Below are positions 18,469 through 27,533 of a DNA stretch of 64,000 bases, one piece after another (position 1 is the first letter of the stretch; the number at the start of each line of letters is the position of its first letter). Source of the DNA: Opitutia bacterium Tous-C1TDCM (GTDB lineage Bacteria > Verrucomicrobiota > Verrucomicrobiia > Opitutales > Opitutaceae). The stretch lies in assembly GCA_002288455.1 (NCBI GenBank), contig NEUS01000003.1:1-64000 (forward strand). The letters are read 5' to 3'. Position numbers and translations under genes: made by a program. The notes under the pieces are model-generated. The model was not told the DNA's origin. It did no database searches and saw only the letters and a program-made list of their open reading frames with translations.

Positions 18469-19683
18469 ATGCGTATCCATCCGTTCCAAGGTCTTGTTCC
18501 TCCGCCGGCCCACGCGCCCACCGTCGCCTGCGTCCCGTACGACGTCGTGAATGCCGCCGAAGCGGCCGCGCTCGCCGCCGGCAAGCCGGACAGCCTGCTG
18601 CACGTCGACCGCGCCGAGATCGACCTGCCGCCGGGGACCAATCCGTATGCGGATTCCGTGTACGCCAAGGCCCGGGAAAACTTTCTCGCGCTCCAGCAGC
18701 GCGGCGTGCTCGTGCGCGAGACCGAGCCGTGCCTCTATGTTTACCAGCAGCAGATGGGCGACCACGTGCAGCGCGGCCTGATCGCCGGCTGCCATGTCGA
18801 GGATTACGACCGCGAGCTGATCAAGAAGCACGAGAAGACGCGGAAGGACAAAGAGGACGACCGCACCAAGCTGATCGACACCCTCGGCGCGGATACCGGT
18901 CCCGTTTTCCTCACGTACCGGGACAACAGCGCCGTCACGGCGCTGGTAAACGCGAAGACGCAGGAAAAACCGCTGCACGATTTCACCGCGCCCGACGGCA
19001 TCCGGCATACGGTCTGGCGGATTCCGGGCGGTGCCGAATGGGTGCAGGCTTTTGCGGCCGTGCCCGTCACGTACATCGCGGACGGCCACCACCGGGCGGC
19101 CAGCGCGGCGCGCGTGGCGCGGCTGCGGCGCGAGCGCAACCCGGCGCACACGGGCCACGAGGATTACAACTGGTTCCTCTGCGTGCTGTTTCCGGCGAGC
19201 GAACTGAAGATCCTCCCTTACAACCGCATCGTCGTCGATCTGCACGGCCTGGCGCCGGCCGACTTCCTGGCGAAGGTGAAAGCCTTGTTCGGGTTGACGG
19301 AGAACGCCGTCCCGGCGCCGACGGCGGTCGGGCAGGTGAGCATGTACCTCGGGGGCAAGTGGTACGGCCTGACGATGCCGGCGGACCCGCAGGCGGACCC
19401 GGTGTCGCGGCTGGATGTGAGCGTGTTGCAGGACCGCCTGCTGGCGCCGGTCTTGGGAATCCACGATGTGCGGACGGACAAGCGCATCGATTTCGTCGGC
19501 GGCATCCGCGGCCCCGGCGAGTTGGTGAAACGCATCGATGCCGACGGCGGCGTGGCCTTCTCTATGTACCCGGTGACGCTGGCGCAGCTCATGGACATTG
19601 CCGACGCGGGCCAGATCATGCCGCCGAAGAGCACGTGGTTCGAGCCGAAGCTGCGGTCGGGGCTGGTGGTGCACACGTTTTGA
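18469..19683 (+). CDS. DUF1015 family protein
   Basis: MRIHPFQGLVPPPAHAPTVACVPYDVVN..., VTYIADGHHRAASAARV. Confidence 0.9.
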   Translation: MRIHPFQGLVPPPAHAPTVACVPYDVVNAAEAAALAAGKPDSLLHVDRAEIDLPPGTNPYADSVYAKARENFLALQQRGVLVRETEPCLYVYQQQMGDHVQRGLIAGCHVEDYDRELIKKHEKTRKDKEDDRTKLIDTLGADTGPVFLTYRDNSAVTALVNAKTQEKPLHDFTAPDGIRHTVWRIPGGAEWVQAFAAVPVTYIADGHHRAASAARVARLRRERNPAHTGHEDYNWFLCVLFPASELKILPYNRIVVDLHGLAPADFLAKVKALFGLTENAVPAPTAVGQVSMYLGGKWYGLTMPADPQADPVSRLDVSVLQDRLLAPVLGIHDVRTDKRIDFVGGIRGPGELVKRIDADGGVAFSMYPVTLAQLMDIADAGQIMPPKSTWFEPKLRSGLVVHTF

Positions 19684-19697
19684 GCCGGGCGGGACGG

Positions 19698-19723
19698 CAG
19701 TTGAAGGTTGAAAATTGAAGGTG
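19698..19723. repeat. Heptad array R2 (short)
   Basis: CAG TTGAAGG TTGAAAA TTGAAGG (19701-19721). Confidence 0.7.
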
Positions 19724-19794
19724 CGGCGGAAAATCGGCGCGGCAACGGACGGGCCGGCTTGCAGAAGCCGGCGCCGGCGGTTTGCTCCGCGGGA

Positions 19795-21327
19795 ATGATT
19801 TTCGCGCGCTTTTCCCGGCTTCGTTGGTGGCTGGTCCTTGGGCTGATGACGGCGGCGGCGTGGGCGGCGGAGCCGGCGGGCGACGCCGCGCCGTTCCCGC
19901 GTCCGTTGGCCGGATACGCGGCGACGGACCGGCCGGAGCTGGTCGCGACGCTGCTGGCGCGGGCGCAGGCGGAACCGTTCAACGTCGTGGCGTCCGTGAT
20001 TTTCCTGCTCGCGATCGGGCACACGTTTCTGACCGCGAAGTTCCGGCACCTGGCGCACGAGGCGGAGGAGGAGCATCTGAAAGCCGTGGCCGCGCGCGGC
20101 GAGACGGCGGGGATCACCGATGAAGACGGGGACGGCCGCCCGGACGAGGTGAGTTTCAAGGGGCAGCTGTACCATTTTCTCGGCGAGGTGGAGGCCGTGT
20201 TCGGCATCTGGGCGCTGGCGCTGGTCGGGGCGATCACCTGGTTCCACGGCTGGGGCACGGTGCTCGCCTACGTGGGGAACCGCGTGAACTTCACGGAGCC
20301 GATGTTTGTCGTCGTGATCATGGCGATGGCGGCGACGCGCCCGGTGCTGCGGGTGGCGGAGGCCTGCCTGCGGGTGTTCGCGCAGCTCGGCCGCGGCACG
20401 GCGGGGGCGTGGTGGCTGGCGATTCTGATCGTGGCGCCGGTGCTGGGCTCGTTCATCACGGAGCCGGCGGCGATGACGATCGGCGCGCTGCTGCTGGCGC
20501 GGCAGTTCTACGAATTGAAGCCGTCGCCGCGGTTCGCGTACGCGACGATCGGGCTGCTCTTCGTGAACATCTCGGTCGGCGGGACGTTCACGCATTTCGC
20601 GGCGCCGCCGGTGCTGATGGTGGCCGGTCCTTGGAATTGGGATACGGCGTTCATGTTCGAGCATTTCGGCTGGAAGGCGCTGATCGGGATCGTCGCGTCG
20701 ACGGTGGGCTACTACCTGTTTTTCCGCGGCGAGTTCGCGGCGCTGGAGCAAAAGCGGCTGGCCGCGGCGGCGGCGGCCCCGGTGCAGGCGGACCGGCCGG
20801 TGCCGGTCTGGGTCACGGCGGTGCAGCTCGGGTTCATGGCGTTCACGGTGTTTGTCGCGCACTATCCGGCGCTCTTCATCGGCGGGTTCCTGTTCTTCCT
20901 GGCGTTCACGCAGGCGACGGCGCACCACCAGGGCAAACTGGAGCTGAAGTCGCCGCTGCTGGTCGGGTTTTTCCTCGCGGGCCTGGTGGTGCACGGCGGG
21001 TTGCAGGGCTGGTGGATCGAGCCGGTGCTGACGCGGCTGGGCGAAGTGCCGCTCTTCCTCGGAGCGACGGTGCTGACCGCGTTCAACGACAACGCCGCGA
21101 TCACCTACCTCGCGACCTTGGTCCCGGGTTTCACGGATCCGCTGAAGTATGCGGTCGTGGCCGGGGCCGTGACGGGCGGCGGCCTGACGGTGATCGCCAA
21201 CGCGCCGAATCCGGCGGGCCAGAACATCCTCCAGCGTTTTTTCCCCGAAGGCGTGAGTCCGCTCGGACTGCTGGCCGGGGCCTTGCTGCCGACGGTGATG
21301 ATGGGGCTGGCGTTTATGTTGCTGTGA
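19795..21327 (+). CDS. Putative Na+/H+ antiporter (Na_H_antiport_3-like)
   Basis: Multi-TM; AEPFNVVASVIFLLAIGHTFLTAKFRHLAH..., TEPAAMTIGALLLARQFYEL; start estimated from ORF frame. Confidence 0.8.
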   Translation: MIFARFSRLRWWLVLGLMTAAAWAAEPAGDAAPFPRPLAGYAATDRPELVATLLARAQAEPFNVVASVIFLLAIGHTFLTAKFRHLAHEAEEEHLKAVAARGETAGITDEDGDGRPDEVSFKGQLYHFLGEVEAVFGIWALALVGAITWFHGWGTVLAYVGNRVNFTEPMFVVVIMAMAATRPVLRVAEACLRVFAQLGRGTAGAWWLAILIVAPVLGSFITEPAAMTIGALLLARQFYELKPSPRFAYATIGLLFVNISVGGTFTHFAAPPVLMVAGPWNWDTAFMFEHFGWKALIGIVASTVGYYLFFRGEFAALEQKRLAAAAAAPVQADRPVPVWVTAVQLGFMAFTVFVAHYPALFIGGFLFFLAFTQATAHHQGKLELKSPLLVGFFLAGLVVHGGLQGWWIEPVLTRLGEVPLFLGATVLTAFNDNAAITYLATLVPGFTDPLKYAVVAGAVTGGGLTVIANAPNPAGQNILQRFFPEGVSPLGLLAGALLPTVMMGLAFMLL

Positions 21328-21358
21328 GGCGGGGCCGGCGATTCGCTGCCGGTTTTCC

Positions 21359-22684
21359 ATGCTGCCCCTGTTTCCCCTGGCCGCCGCGGCGAGCGGCGAT
21401 GTTCCCCTTTGGCTGATCGGGCCGTTTGCGCTGCTGCTGTTGCTGATCGCGACGATGCCGCTGACGCCGCCGCGGATCAAACACCTGTGGGAGCACTACT
21501 ATCCGCACATCTCGGTCGCGCTCGGCGCGGCGGTGGCGGTCTATTATGTGCTGCGGATGCCGGGGGGCGGCGCGGTGCTCGGGCACACGATGCTCGAATA
21601 CGTTTCCTTCATCGTGCTGATCGGATCGCTCTTTGTGGTTTCGGGCGGAATCCACCTCAAGGTGAAGGGCGGGGCGACGCCTTGGGAAAACGTGATCTTC
21701 CTCGCGGTGGGTGCGGTGGCGGCGAATTTCATCGGCACGACGGGGGCGTCGATGGTGCTGATCCGGCCGTGGATCCGGATGAACAAGGTCCGCATCAGCG
21801 CCTACCATATCGTTTTCTTCATCTTCATTGTCTCGAACATCGGCGGCGCGCTGACGCCGATCGGCGATCCGCCCTTGTTTCTGGGGTATTTGCGCGGCGT
21901 GCCGTTTTTTTGGCTGCTCGAACACGTGGTGGCGGAGTGGTTGTTCACGCTCGGGGCGGTGCTGGCGGCGTTCTGGGTTTTCGACCGCCGCAGTTTCGCG
22001 CGGATGCCGGCGCCGCTGCAGCGTTCGGCCGAGGGCGAGGACGTGTGGCAATTCAGGGGCGCGATCAACGGGCTCTTTCTGCTCGCGATCATCGGGGCGG
22101 TCTTTTTGCCGGAGACCTATTTCATCCGCGAACTGACGATGCTGGCCGCAGCGGTCGCGAGCTATCGGCTGACGCCGAAACGCATCCACGAGGAAAACGC
22201 GTTCGGCTTCGGGCCGATCAAGGAGGTGGCGTTTCTCTTCGTCGGCATTTTCGCCACGATGATGCCGGCGCTCGGGTACCTCGCGCAGCACGGCACGGAA
22301 TTCGGTTTCACGAAGCCGCTGCAGTACTACTTCGCGTCGGGCTCGCTCTCGGCGGTGCTGGACAACGCGCCGACCTACGTGAACTTCCTGCAACTCGCGC
22401 AGACCACGGCGGCGGCCGCGAATCCGGCGGCGTTTGCCGGGGCGTCGGGTCCGGCGGCGGTGCGGGTGTTGCTCGAACAGCAACCGCTGTACGTCGTGGC
22501 GGTGAGCCTGGGCGCCGTGTTTTTCGGCGCGATGACCTACATCGGCAACGGCCCCAACTTCATGGTGAAGTCGATCGCGCAGGACGCCGGCGTACATTGC
22601 CCGAGCTTTTTCGGCTACGTCTTCCGCTTCAGTTTGCCGATCTTGCTGCCGATTTTGGCGCTCGGGGGATGGATCTTTTTATAA
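21359..22684 (+). CDS. Sodium:proton antiporter / CitMHS_2-like ion transporter
   Basis: Multi-TM; FIGTTGASMVLIRPWIRMNK, SNIGGALTPIGDPPLFLGYLRGVPFFW. Confidence 0.83.
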   Translation: MLPLFPLAAAASGDVPLWLIGPFALLLLLIATMPLTPPRIKHLWEHYYPHISVALGAAVAVYYVLRMPGGGAVLGHTMLEYVSFIVLIGSLFVVSGGIHLKVKGGATPWENVIFLAVGAVAANFIGTTGASMVLIRPWIRMNKVRISAYHIVFFIFIVSNIGGALTPIGDPPLFLGYLRGVPFFWLLEHVVAEWLFTLGAVLAAFWVFDRRSFARMPAPLQRSAEGEDVWQFRGAINGLFLLAIIGAVFLPETYFIRELTMLAAAVASYRLTPKRIHEENAFGFGPIKEVAFLFVGIFATMMPALGYLAQHGTEFGFTKPLQYYFASGSLSAVLDNAPTYVNFLQLAQTTAAAANPAAFAGASGPAAVRVLLEQQPLYVVAVSLGAVFFGAMTYIGNGPNFMVKSIAQDAGVHCPSFFGYVFRFSLPILLPILALGGWIFL

Positions 22685-22843
22685 GTGCGGATTGCGGAAT
22701 GCGGATTGCGGAGTGCCGGAATAATCCAAGCGCGGCCGGTCGGTTAAAGTGGGTCTACGCATTTCCGATTTTTGGATTTCTGGTTTTCCAATTCGCAATC
22801 CGCAATCCGCAATCCGCGATCCGCAATTGGCAGATCCGCAATT
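22684..22843. repeat. Heptad array R3: inverted arms filling a convergent gap
   Basis: Left AGTGCGG ATTGCGG AATGCGG ATTGCGG AGTGCCGG (22684-22719); right 22758-22842, about 12 units such as CCGATTT, TTGGATT, TCGCAAT, CCGCAAT x2, CCGCGAT, GGCAGAT, CCGCAAT. Confidence 0.9.
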
Positions 22844-24019
22844 TTATGGGAGTGGGCGGACGTGGAGGTTCATGAAGGCGCCTTTGGCGCCGGCGGGGGC
22901 GAGGCCGAAGTGGCCGCGGGGCGGGGTGCCGGGCGGGAGGGTGACTTCGACGGCGTCGGCGCCGTTGCGTTGCCATTTCAGGGAGGCGCCCTGGACGGTC
23001 ACGGTGTAGCGGTGGAATTTCGCGTCGGCGGGCACGGGAATCGCGGCGGCGCGGGGTGAGGCGCCGTCGCCGCGGACGAGCACCGTGAGCGGCGCGACTG
23101 GGCCGGCCGCGGTTTTCTCGGCGCGATAATCGAAGACAAATTCCGCGGCGCCGTACTCGGCGGCGGTCCAGAGCGGGGCCGCCAAGGCCGGGCCGGTGTG
23201 GGTGATTTTCTCGCCGGCAACGGACCAGAGGGCGGGCGCGGACGCGGGGGGCGTCCAGCCGCGGAGGTCGAGGCCGGTGAACAGCGGCATCCAGCCCGGG
23301 TCGAGGGGAGCGGAGACGTCGGGGCCGGCGCCGGTCGAGGGGAGTTCCTTGATCCGGACGTTGCGGAATTCGACGCGGGCGCCTTCGGATTCGAGGGCGA
23401 GGTAGCCTTTGCGGTAAACGATGTCGTCGCCGCCGCTGACCTCGCGGCCGTTGACGTGGAGGCGGATCGAGCCGTGGCGGGCTTCGATGCGGTAGTGGTT
23501 CCACTCGGGCGAAGGTTTGCTGCGGTTCTCGCGCGGGAAGCCGCGTTTGCCGTTGGTCGGCGGGAGCGGTTTCATGGAGGCGCCGTGGATCGCGAACACG
23601 TCGCCGTGCACGGTGAACCAGTCGGATTTCTTGCCGTTCTTCTTTTCGAAGTCTTCGGCGTAGCCGTGGTCGAGGGCCTGGATCTCGATGCCGCGGAGGA
23701 AGGGCACGCCGGGGGCGCTGATGGGGGTGCCCCAGACGAAGATGCCGGAGTTGCCGCTGCGCTGGAGGTGGCGCCACTCGGCCTCGAGGATGAAGTTTTC
23801 GTATTGGCGCACGGTGCGGAGGGCGCCGACGGGTTTGCCGGTGCACGCGATGACGCCGTCGCGCACCGACCAGGTTTCCGGGGCGCAGTTGATGTTGATC
23901 CAGCCGTCGAGATTGCGGCCGTTGAAGAGGGGGACGAAGCCGTCGGCATCGGCGGCGGGCGTGACGGCGCGGCAGGAGCAGAGCAAAATCAGGCACGCGA
24001 GCAGGGGCAGGGAACGCAT
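22844..24019 (-). CDS. Two-domain DUF1080 / 3-keto-disaccharide hydrolase family lipoprotein
   Basis: MRSLPLLACLILLCSCRA lipobox-like; GFVPLFNGRNLDGW and a second WMPLFTGLDLRGW repeat. Confidence 0.88.
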   Translation of the reverse strand: MRSLPLLACLILLCSCRAVTPAADADGFVPLFNGRNLDGWININCAPETWSVRDGVIACTGKPVGALRTVRQYENFILEAEWRHLQRSGNSGIFVWGTPISAPGVPFLRGIEIQALDHGYAEDFEKKNGKKSDWFTVHGDVFAIHGASMKPLPPTNGKRGFPRENRSKPSPEWNHYRIEARHGSIRLHVNGREVSGGDDIVYRKGYLALESEGARVEFRNVRIKELPSTGAGPDVSAPLDPGWMPLFTGLDLRGWTPPASAPALWSVAGEKITHTGPALAAPLWTAAEYGAAEFVFDYRAEKTAAGPVAPLTVLVRGDGASPRAAAIPVPADAKFHRYTVTVQGASLKWQRNGADAVEVTLPPGTPPRGHFGLAPAGAKGAFMNLHVRPLP

Positions 24020-24078
24020 GCTTCGGGGATACCGGCAGAAATCTGGTCTTCGATGTTTTTTCGCTCCACGGTGGGAAA

Positions 24079-25140
24079 ATGAATCCGTCCGCCCCGCGTT
24101 TTCCCGAAGTCCAACGTCGTCGTTTTCTGGCTGCCGGCGCGGTGGCGGCGGGGGCGGCGGCACTGGGGATGAAGGCGCAACCGGTGACGGCGGCGCCGGT
24201 GCTGGGGCAGGGGAAATTCCGTTTCCGGCAAGTGGTTGGTTGGGGGCAACTCGGCGAGGCGACGCCGGTGAACGATTGCCACGGGCTCGTGTGCGACCGC
24301 GAAGGGCACGTGATTTTGCTGACGAACCACGTCGCGAACAACGTGATCGTGTACGACCGCGCCGGGAAATTGGTGCACAAGTGGACGCGCGGTTGGGCCG
24401 GGGCGCACGGGTTGTCGATTGTGACCGAAGGCGCGCGCGAAGTGCTGTATGTGACGGACCTCGCGAGTTACCGGGTGATGAAGACGACGTTGGACGGCAC
24501 GGTGTTGAACGAATGGCGTTGGCCGGAGCACACGGGGAAGTACGAGAAGGAGAACCAGTACCGGCCGTCGTGGACCTTGCACCTGCCGAACGGGGAATTC
24601 TTCATTCTCGACGGGTACGGGCGGGATTTCATCGCGCACCACGCGGCGGACGGGACGTTTCGCCGGATCTTCGGCGGGGCGGAGGGCGGCATCGTGCATT
24701 GGGGGCCGCACGGCGGGATGGTGGATGCGCGGCGGCCGGAGGCGCCGACTTTGTTGATCGCGATGAGCGACCAGCAGCACCTGTTGCGGCTGGGGTTGGA
24801 CGGAGCGAAATTGGCGCAGACGGATTTGCCCGGCGGGAATCCGCGGCAGATCCGGGCGCACGGCGGACATTTCTACGTCGCGCACCTGGCGGACAATTGG
24901 CCGAAGGACCGGAGCAGCCGGGGCTTCGTCTCGATTTTGGATGCGGAGTTGCGCGTCGTTTCGAATCTGGCCGGAACGGCACCGGAGTACGGCGACGACG
25001 GCAAGTTGCGGCCGATGCGGAACGACGGCGGGATCTTCAACCACCCGCATGACGTGACGGTGGACCGGGACGGCTGCGTGTACGTGGCGCAGTATGCCTC
25101 GGGGAAGACGTATCCGCTGAAGTTCGAGCCGGCGGGATGA
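24079..25140 (+). CDS. NHL/6-bladed beta-propeller protein with Tat-like leader
   Basis: QRRRFLAAGAVAAGAAALG leader; repeated GxxxV(F/Y)VTD-like blades (VLYVTDLASYRVMK, HDVTVDRDGCVYVAQYASGK). Confidence 0.8.
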   Translation: MNPSAPRFPEVQRRRFLAAGAVAAGAAALGMKAQPVTAAPVLGQGKFRFRQVVGWGQLGEATPVNDCHGLVCDREGHVILLTNHVANNVIVYDRAGKLVHKWTRGWAGAHGLSIVTEGAREVLYVTDLASYRVMKTTLDGTVLNEWRWPEHTGKYEKENQYRPSWTLHLPNGEFFILDGYGRDFIAHHAADGTFRRIFGGAEGGIVHWGPHGGMVDARRPEAPTLLIAMSDQQHLLRLGLDGAKLAQTDLPGGNPRQIRAHGGHFYVAHLADNWPKDRSSRGFVSILDAELRVVSNLAGTAPEYGDDGKLRPMRNDGGIFNHPHDVTVDRDGCVYVAQYASGKTYPLKFEPAG

Positions 25141-25144
25141 GGGG

Positions 25145-25316
25145 AAACCGGAGTTCGGAGACCGGAGTGCGGAAACCGGAGACCGGAAATCGGATACCGG
25201 AAGACTGAGACCGGAAGGCAGAATGCTGAAGGAGGAGGCCGGGAATGGAGGATTCCGAGATTGGTCTCCGGTTTCCGAATTCCGAATTCCGGTTTTGGCA
25301 CTCCGCAATTGGCCGT
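25145..25316. repeat. Heptad array R4: longest array, inverted arms
   Basis: 14 consecutive heptads 25145-25242 (AAACCGG AGTTCGG AGACCGG AGTGCGG AAACCGG AGACCGG AAATCGG ATACCGG AAGACTG AGACCGG AAGGCAG AATGCTG AAGGAGG AGGCCGG); right arm 25255-25316 (CCGAGAT, CCGGTTT, CCGAATT x2, CCGGTTT, TGGCACT, CCGCAAT, TGGCCGT). Confidence 0.92.
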
Positions 25317-25348
25317 TGCTTCACGGGGAGCTTGCCTCTCGGGCTCGG

Positions 25349-26002
25349 GTGTACCGACAGTGGGGGGTGCGTTTACCCCTTTGGATCTTGCGCTACTTGC
25401 ACCGCGGGAGGCTCTCGCGGAGCCGGATGCGGGGCACGTTTCTGCACAATTGGCTGGGGGACAAGATTCTCGACAAGTCGCTGTGGATCCCGACGCGGGC
25501 CTCGGTGGCGCGGGCTTGGCTGGTCGGCTGGCCGATCACGGTGATTCCGTTTTTGCCGGGGCAATCGATCTTCGCGTGCATCGCGGCGCTGTGCGTGCGG
25601 GGCAATCTGTTGCTGGCGATCGGGCTACAGTTTCTGTCGACGCCGTTGACGGCGCCGGTGCACCTGCCGGCGTGCTATCTCGTCGGCGAGGTGGTGCGCG
25701 GGGCGAGTCCGAAGGCAGTCTGGCGCGAGGTGCGGAGCAAGCCGGCGCATTTGCTGACGGGCAGTGCGGTGACGTCGTTGTACCTGGGCGCGGCGGTGAT
25801 CGGCATCGTGGTCGGCGCGGCGGGTTACGCGATTTTGCAGGGCACGTGGAAAGACAAACCGCGGGCCCGCCGCCGGAGCGACACGGCGCCGGGTTTCTTG
25901 GTCGGGGAAGGCGAGGCCGATTCCCGGCCGCCGGTCGACGGTTCGGTGCCGCCGGTGCCGGTGAAGCCGCCGTTGGGGCAGCACGATCACCCGGTGCCTT
26001 GA
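25349..26002 (+). CDS. DUF2062 domain-containing membrane protein
   Basis: VYRQWGVRLPLWILRYLHRGRLSRSRMRGTFLHNWLGDKILDKSLW...; the ATG at 25223 used by the ORF track lies inside array R4, so GTG 25349 is proposed. Confidence 0.7.
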   Translation: MYRQWGVRLPLWILRYLHRGRLSRSRMRGTFLHNWLGDKILDKSLWIPTRASVARAWLVGWPITVIPFLPGQSIFACIAALCVRGNLLLAIGLQFLSTPLTAPVHLPACYLVGEVVRGASPKAVWREVRSKPAHLLTGSAVTSLYLGAAVIGIVVGAAGYAILQGTWKDKPRARRRSDTAPGFLVGEGEADSRPPVDGSVPPVPVKPPLGQHDHPVP

Positions 26003-26040
26003 CCGGATGAACCGGGTTCCGGGAGCCGGTGCCGGGACGC

Positions 26041-26066
26041 AAAAAAGGCGCCGAAAAATCGGCGCC
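26041..26066 (-). terminator. Rho-independent terminator for minus-strand genes
   Basis: minus strand: GGCGCCGA-TTTT-TCGGCGCC-TTTTTT. Confidence 0.8.
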
Positions 26067-26099
26067 TGAAGGAGCATCGCTCCGCCGCGCTCAGGCGAG

Positions 26100-26235
26100 G
26101 GCATGCAGTTGAGAGTTGAAAGTTGAAGGTTGAGAGAACGATCCGTCGAGAAACGGAAAATACAATCGCAGCCCCGGACCTGAAAAACCGAGCGGTTCTG
26201 CTCTCAACGCTCAACCAAGCTCGCTCAACTGCATG
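26100..26235. repeat. Heptad array R5: GTTGARR inverted arms with core
   Basis: GTTGAGA GTTGAAA GTTGAAG GTTGAGA (26108-26135), core GAACGATCCGT..., right TCTCAAC GCTCAAC CAAGCTC GCTCAAC (26202-26229); outer ends GCATGCAGTTGAG / CTCAACTGCATG. Confidence 0.88.
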
Positions 26236-26242
26236 AGTCCGC

Positions 26243-27532
26243 TCAGGCGGTGAGGATTTTGCGCTGCTTGGCGTCGTAGGTCGTCTTCTTGCCGGTGTCG
26301 TAGGAGATGACGGCCATGAGGACGGCGACGGCGTGCTGGTAGCCGGCGTCGATCGACGCGTGCGGGGTCTCGCCGCTGCGCATGCACTGGAGCCAATTCA
26401 GGAAATGGTCGGGGCGCTCGACCGGCACGACTTCCTGTTTGCCGCGGATCTTGCCGTCGCGTTTCGGGCCGCCCTCGGCGCTGTAGGTCGGGGCGTTCCA
26501 ATTGCCGACGTCCAAGGTGCCCTTGTCGCCGAAGAATTTCCGCAGGCTGCCGGAGCTGTTGCCGAAGTTGTTCGAACTCGTGACCATCATGCCGGCCGGG
26601 TACATCCAGGTGGCCATGACGTTGTCGGGGGTGGTGAATTTGTTGTCGTCCTTCCAGTAGGTGACGCCGCCGATGCACATGCAGGATTCGGGCATGCCGC
26701 AATCCGTGACGTAGTGCATGAGATCGAGGAAGTGGGCGCCCCATTGCGGGACCGGGCCCTGGCAGAATTCATAGTAGCCGTACCAGGCGGCGTATTGGCG
26801 GGCGTCGAAGGCGCGGGGTTTGCGGTCGCCGAGGAAGGCCTTCCAATCGCAGTCGGCTTCCTTCACGTCGCGGCCGAGGTAGCTGTACCAGTAGGGCTTC
26901 TCGGCGTTGCGGGTTTCGTCGACGCGGGTGATTTTGCCGAGGATGCCGCTCTTCACGAGTTCGCGGGCGCCGGCGATGCCGGGGAGGCTGCGGAGCTGGG
27001 TGCCGACCTGGATGATGCTGCCCTTGGCCTGCGCGGCCTTGGCGGCGTCGAAGGCGCGGACGAGTTTGTCCATTTCCGTGGCGAGCGGCTTCTCGATGTA
27101 GATGTGTTTGCCGGCTTTGGCGCAGGCCTCGAGGTGCTCGGTGTGAAGGTGGTCGGGGGTGGCGACCATGACGGCGTCGATGCCGTCCATGGCGAGCAGC
27201 TCGCGGTAGTCGGTGAACTTCTTCGGCTCCTTGCCGGACCAGCCTTTTGCCTTGGCGGCGGCCTGGTCGCGGTGCGTTTTCCAGGTATCGCAGACGGCGA
27301 CGATATCGAAATTGGCGGCGGCGGCATGCTTGTGGATGCCGGTCATGTGGGCGGTCTGGCCGCGGCTGCCGCAGCCGAGCTGGGCGATGCGGATGCGGGA
27401 ATTGGCGCCGATGACGCGCTTGTTTTCGGCGGCGCTGAGACCGGCGGGCGTGGCGGCGGCGAGGGCGGCGCCGGCGGCGAGGGTCGCGGACGATTTCAGG
27501 AATTCACGACGGGGTTGGGAGGACGGGTTCAT
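26243..27532 (-). CDS. Gfo/Idh/MocA family oxidoreductase
   Basis: RREFLKSSATLAAGAALAAATPAG leader, RIRIAQLGCGSRGQ, YIEKPLATEMD. Confidence 0.92.
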   Translation of the reverse strand: MNPSSQPRREFLKSSATLAAGAALAAATPAGLSAAENKRVIGANSRIRIAQLGCGSRGQTAHMTGIHKHAAAANFDIVAVCDTWKTHRDQAAAKAKGWSGKEPKKFTDYRELLAMDGIDAVMVATPDHLHTEHLEACAKAGKHIYIEKPLATEMDKLVRAFDAAKAAQAKGSIIQVGTQLRSLPGIAGARELVKSGILGKITRVDETRNAEKPYWYSYLGRDVKEADCDWKAFLGDRKPRAFDARQYAAWYGYYEFCQGPVPQWGAHFLDLMHYVTDCGMPESCMCIGGVTYWKDDNKFTTPDNVMATWMYPAGMMVTSSNNFGNSSGSLRKFFGDKGTLDVGNWNAPTYSAEGGPKRDGKIRGKQEVVPVERPDHFLNWLQCMRSGETPHASIDAGYQHAVAVLMAVISYDTGKKTTYDAKQRKILTA

Positions 27533-27533
27533 G

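Noticed and set aside
25145-25242. Heptads as CtsR-like operators (CtsR binds direct heptad repeats GGTCAAA)
   Set aside because: Sequences do not match GGTCAAA, far more than two units, and no CtsR gene seen
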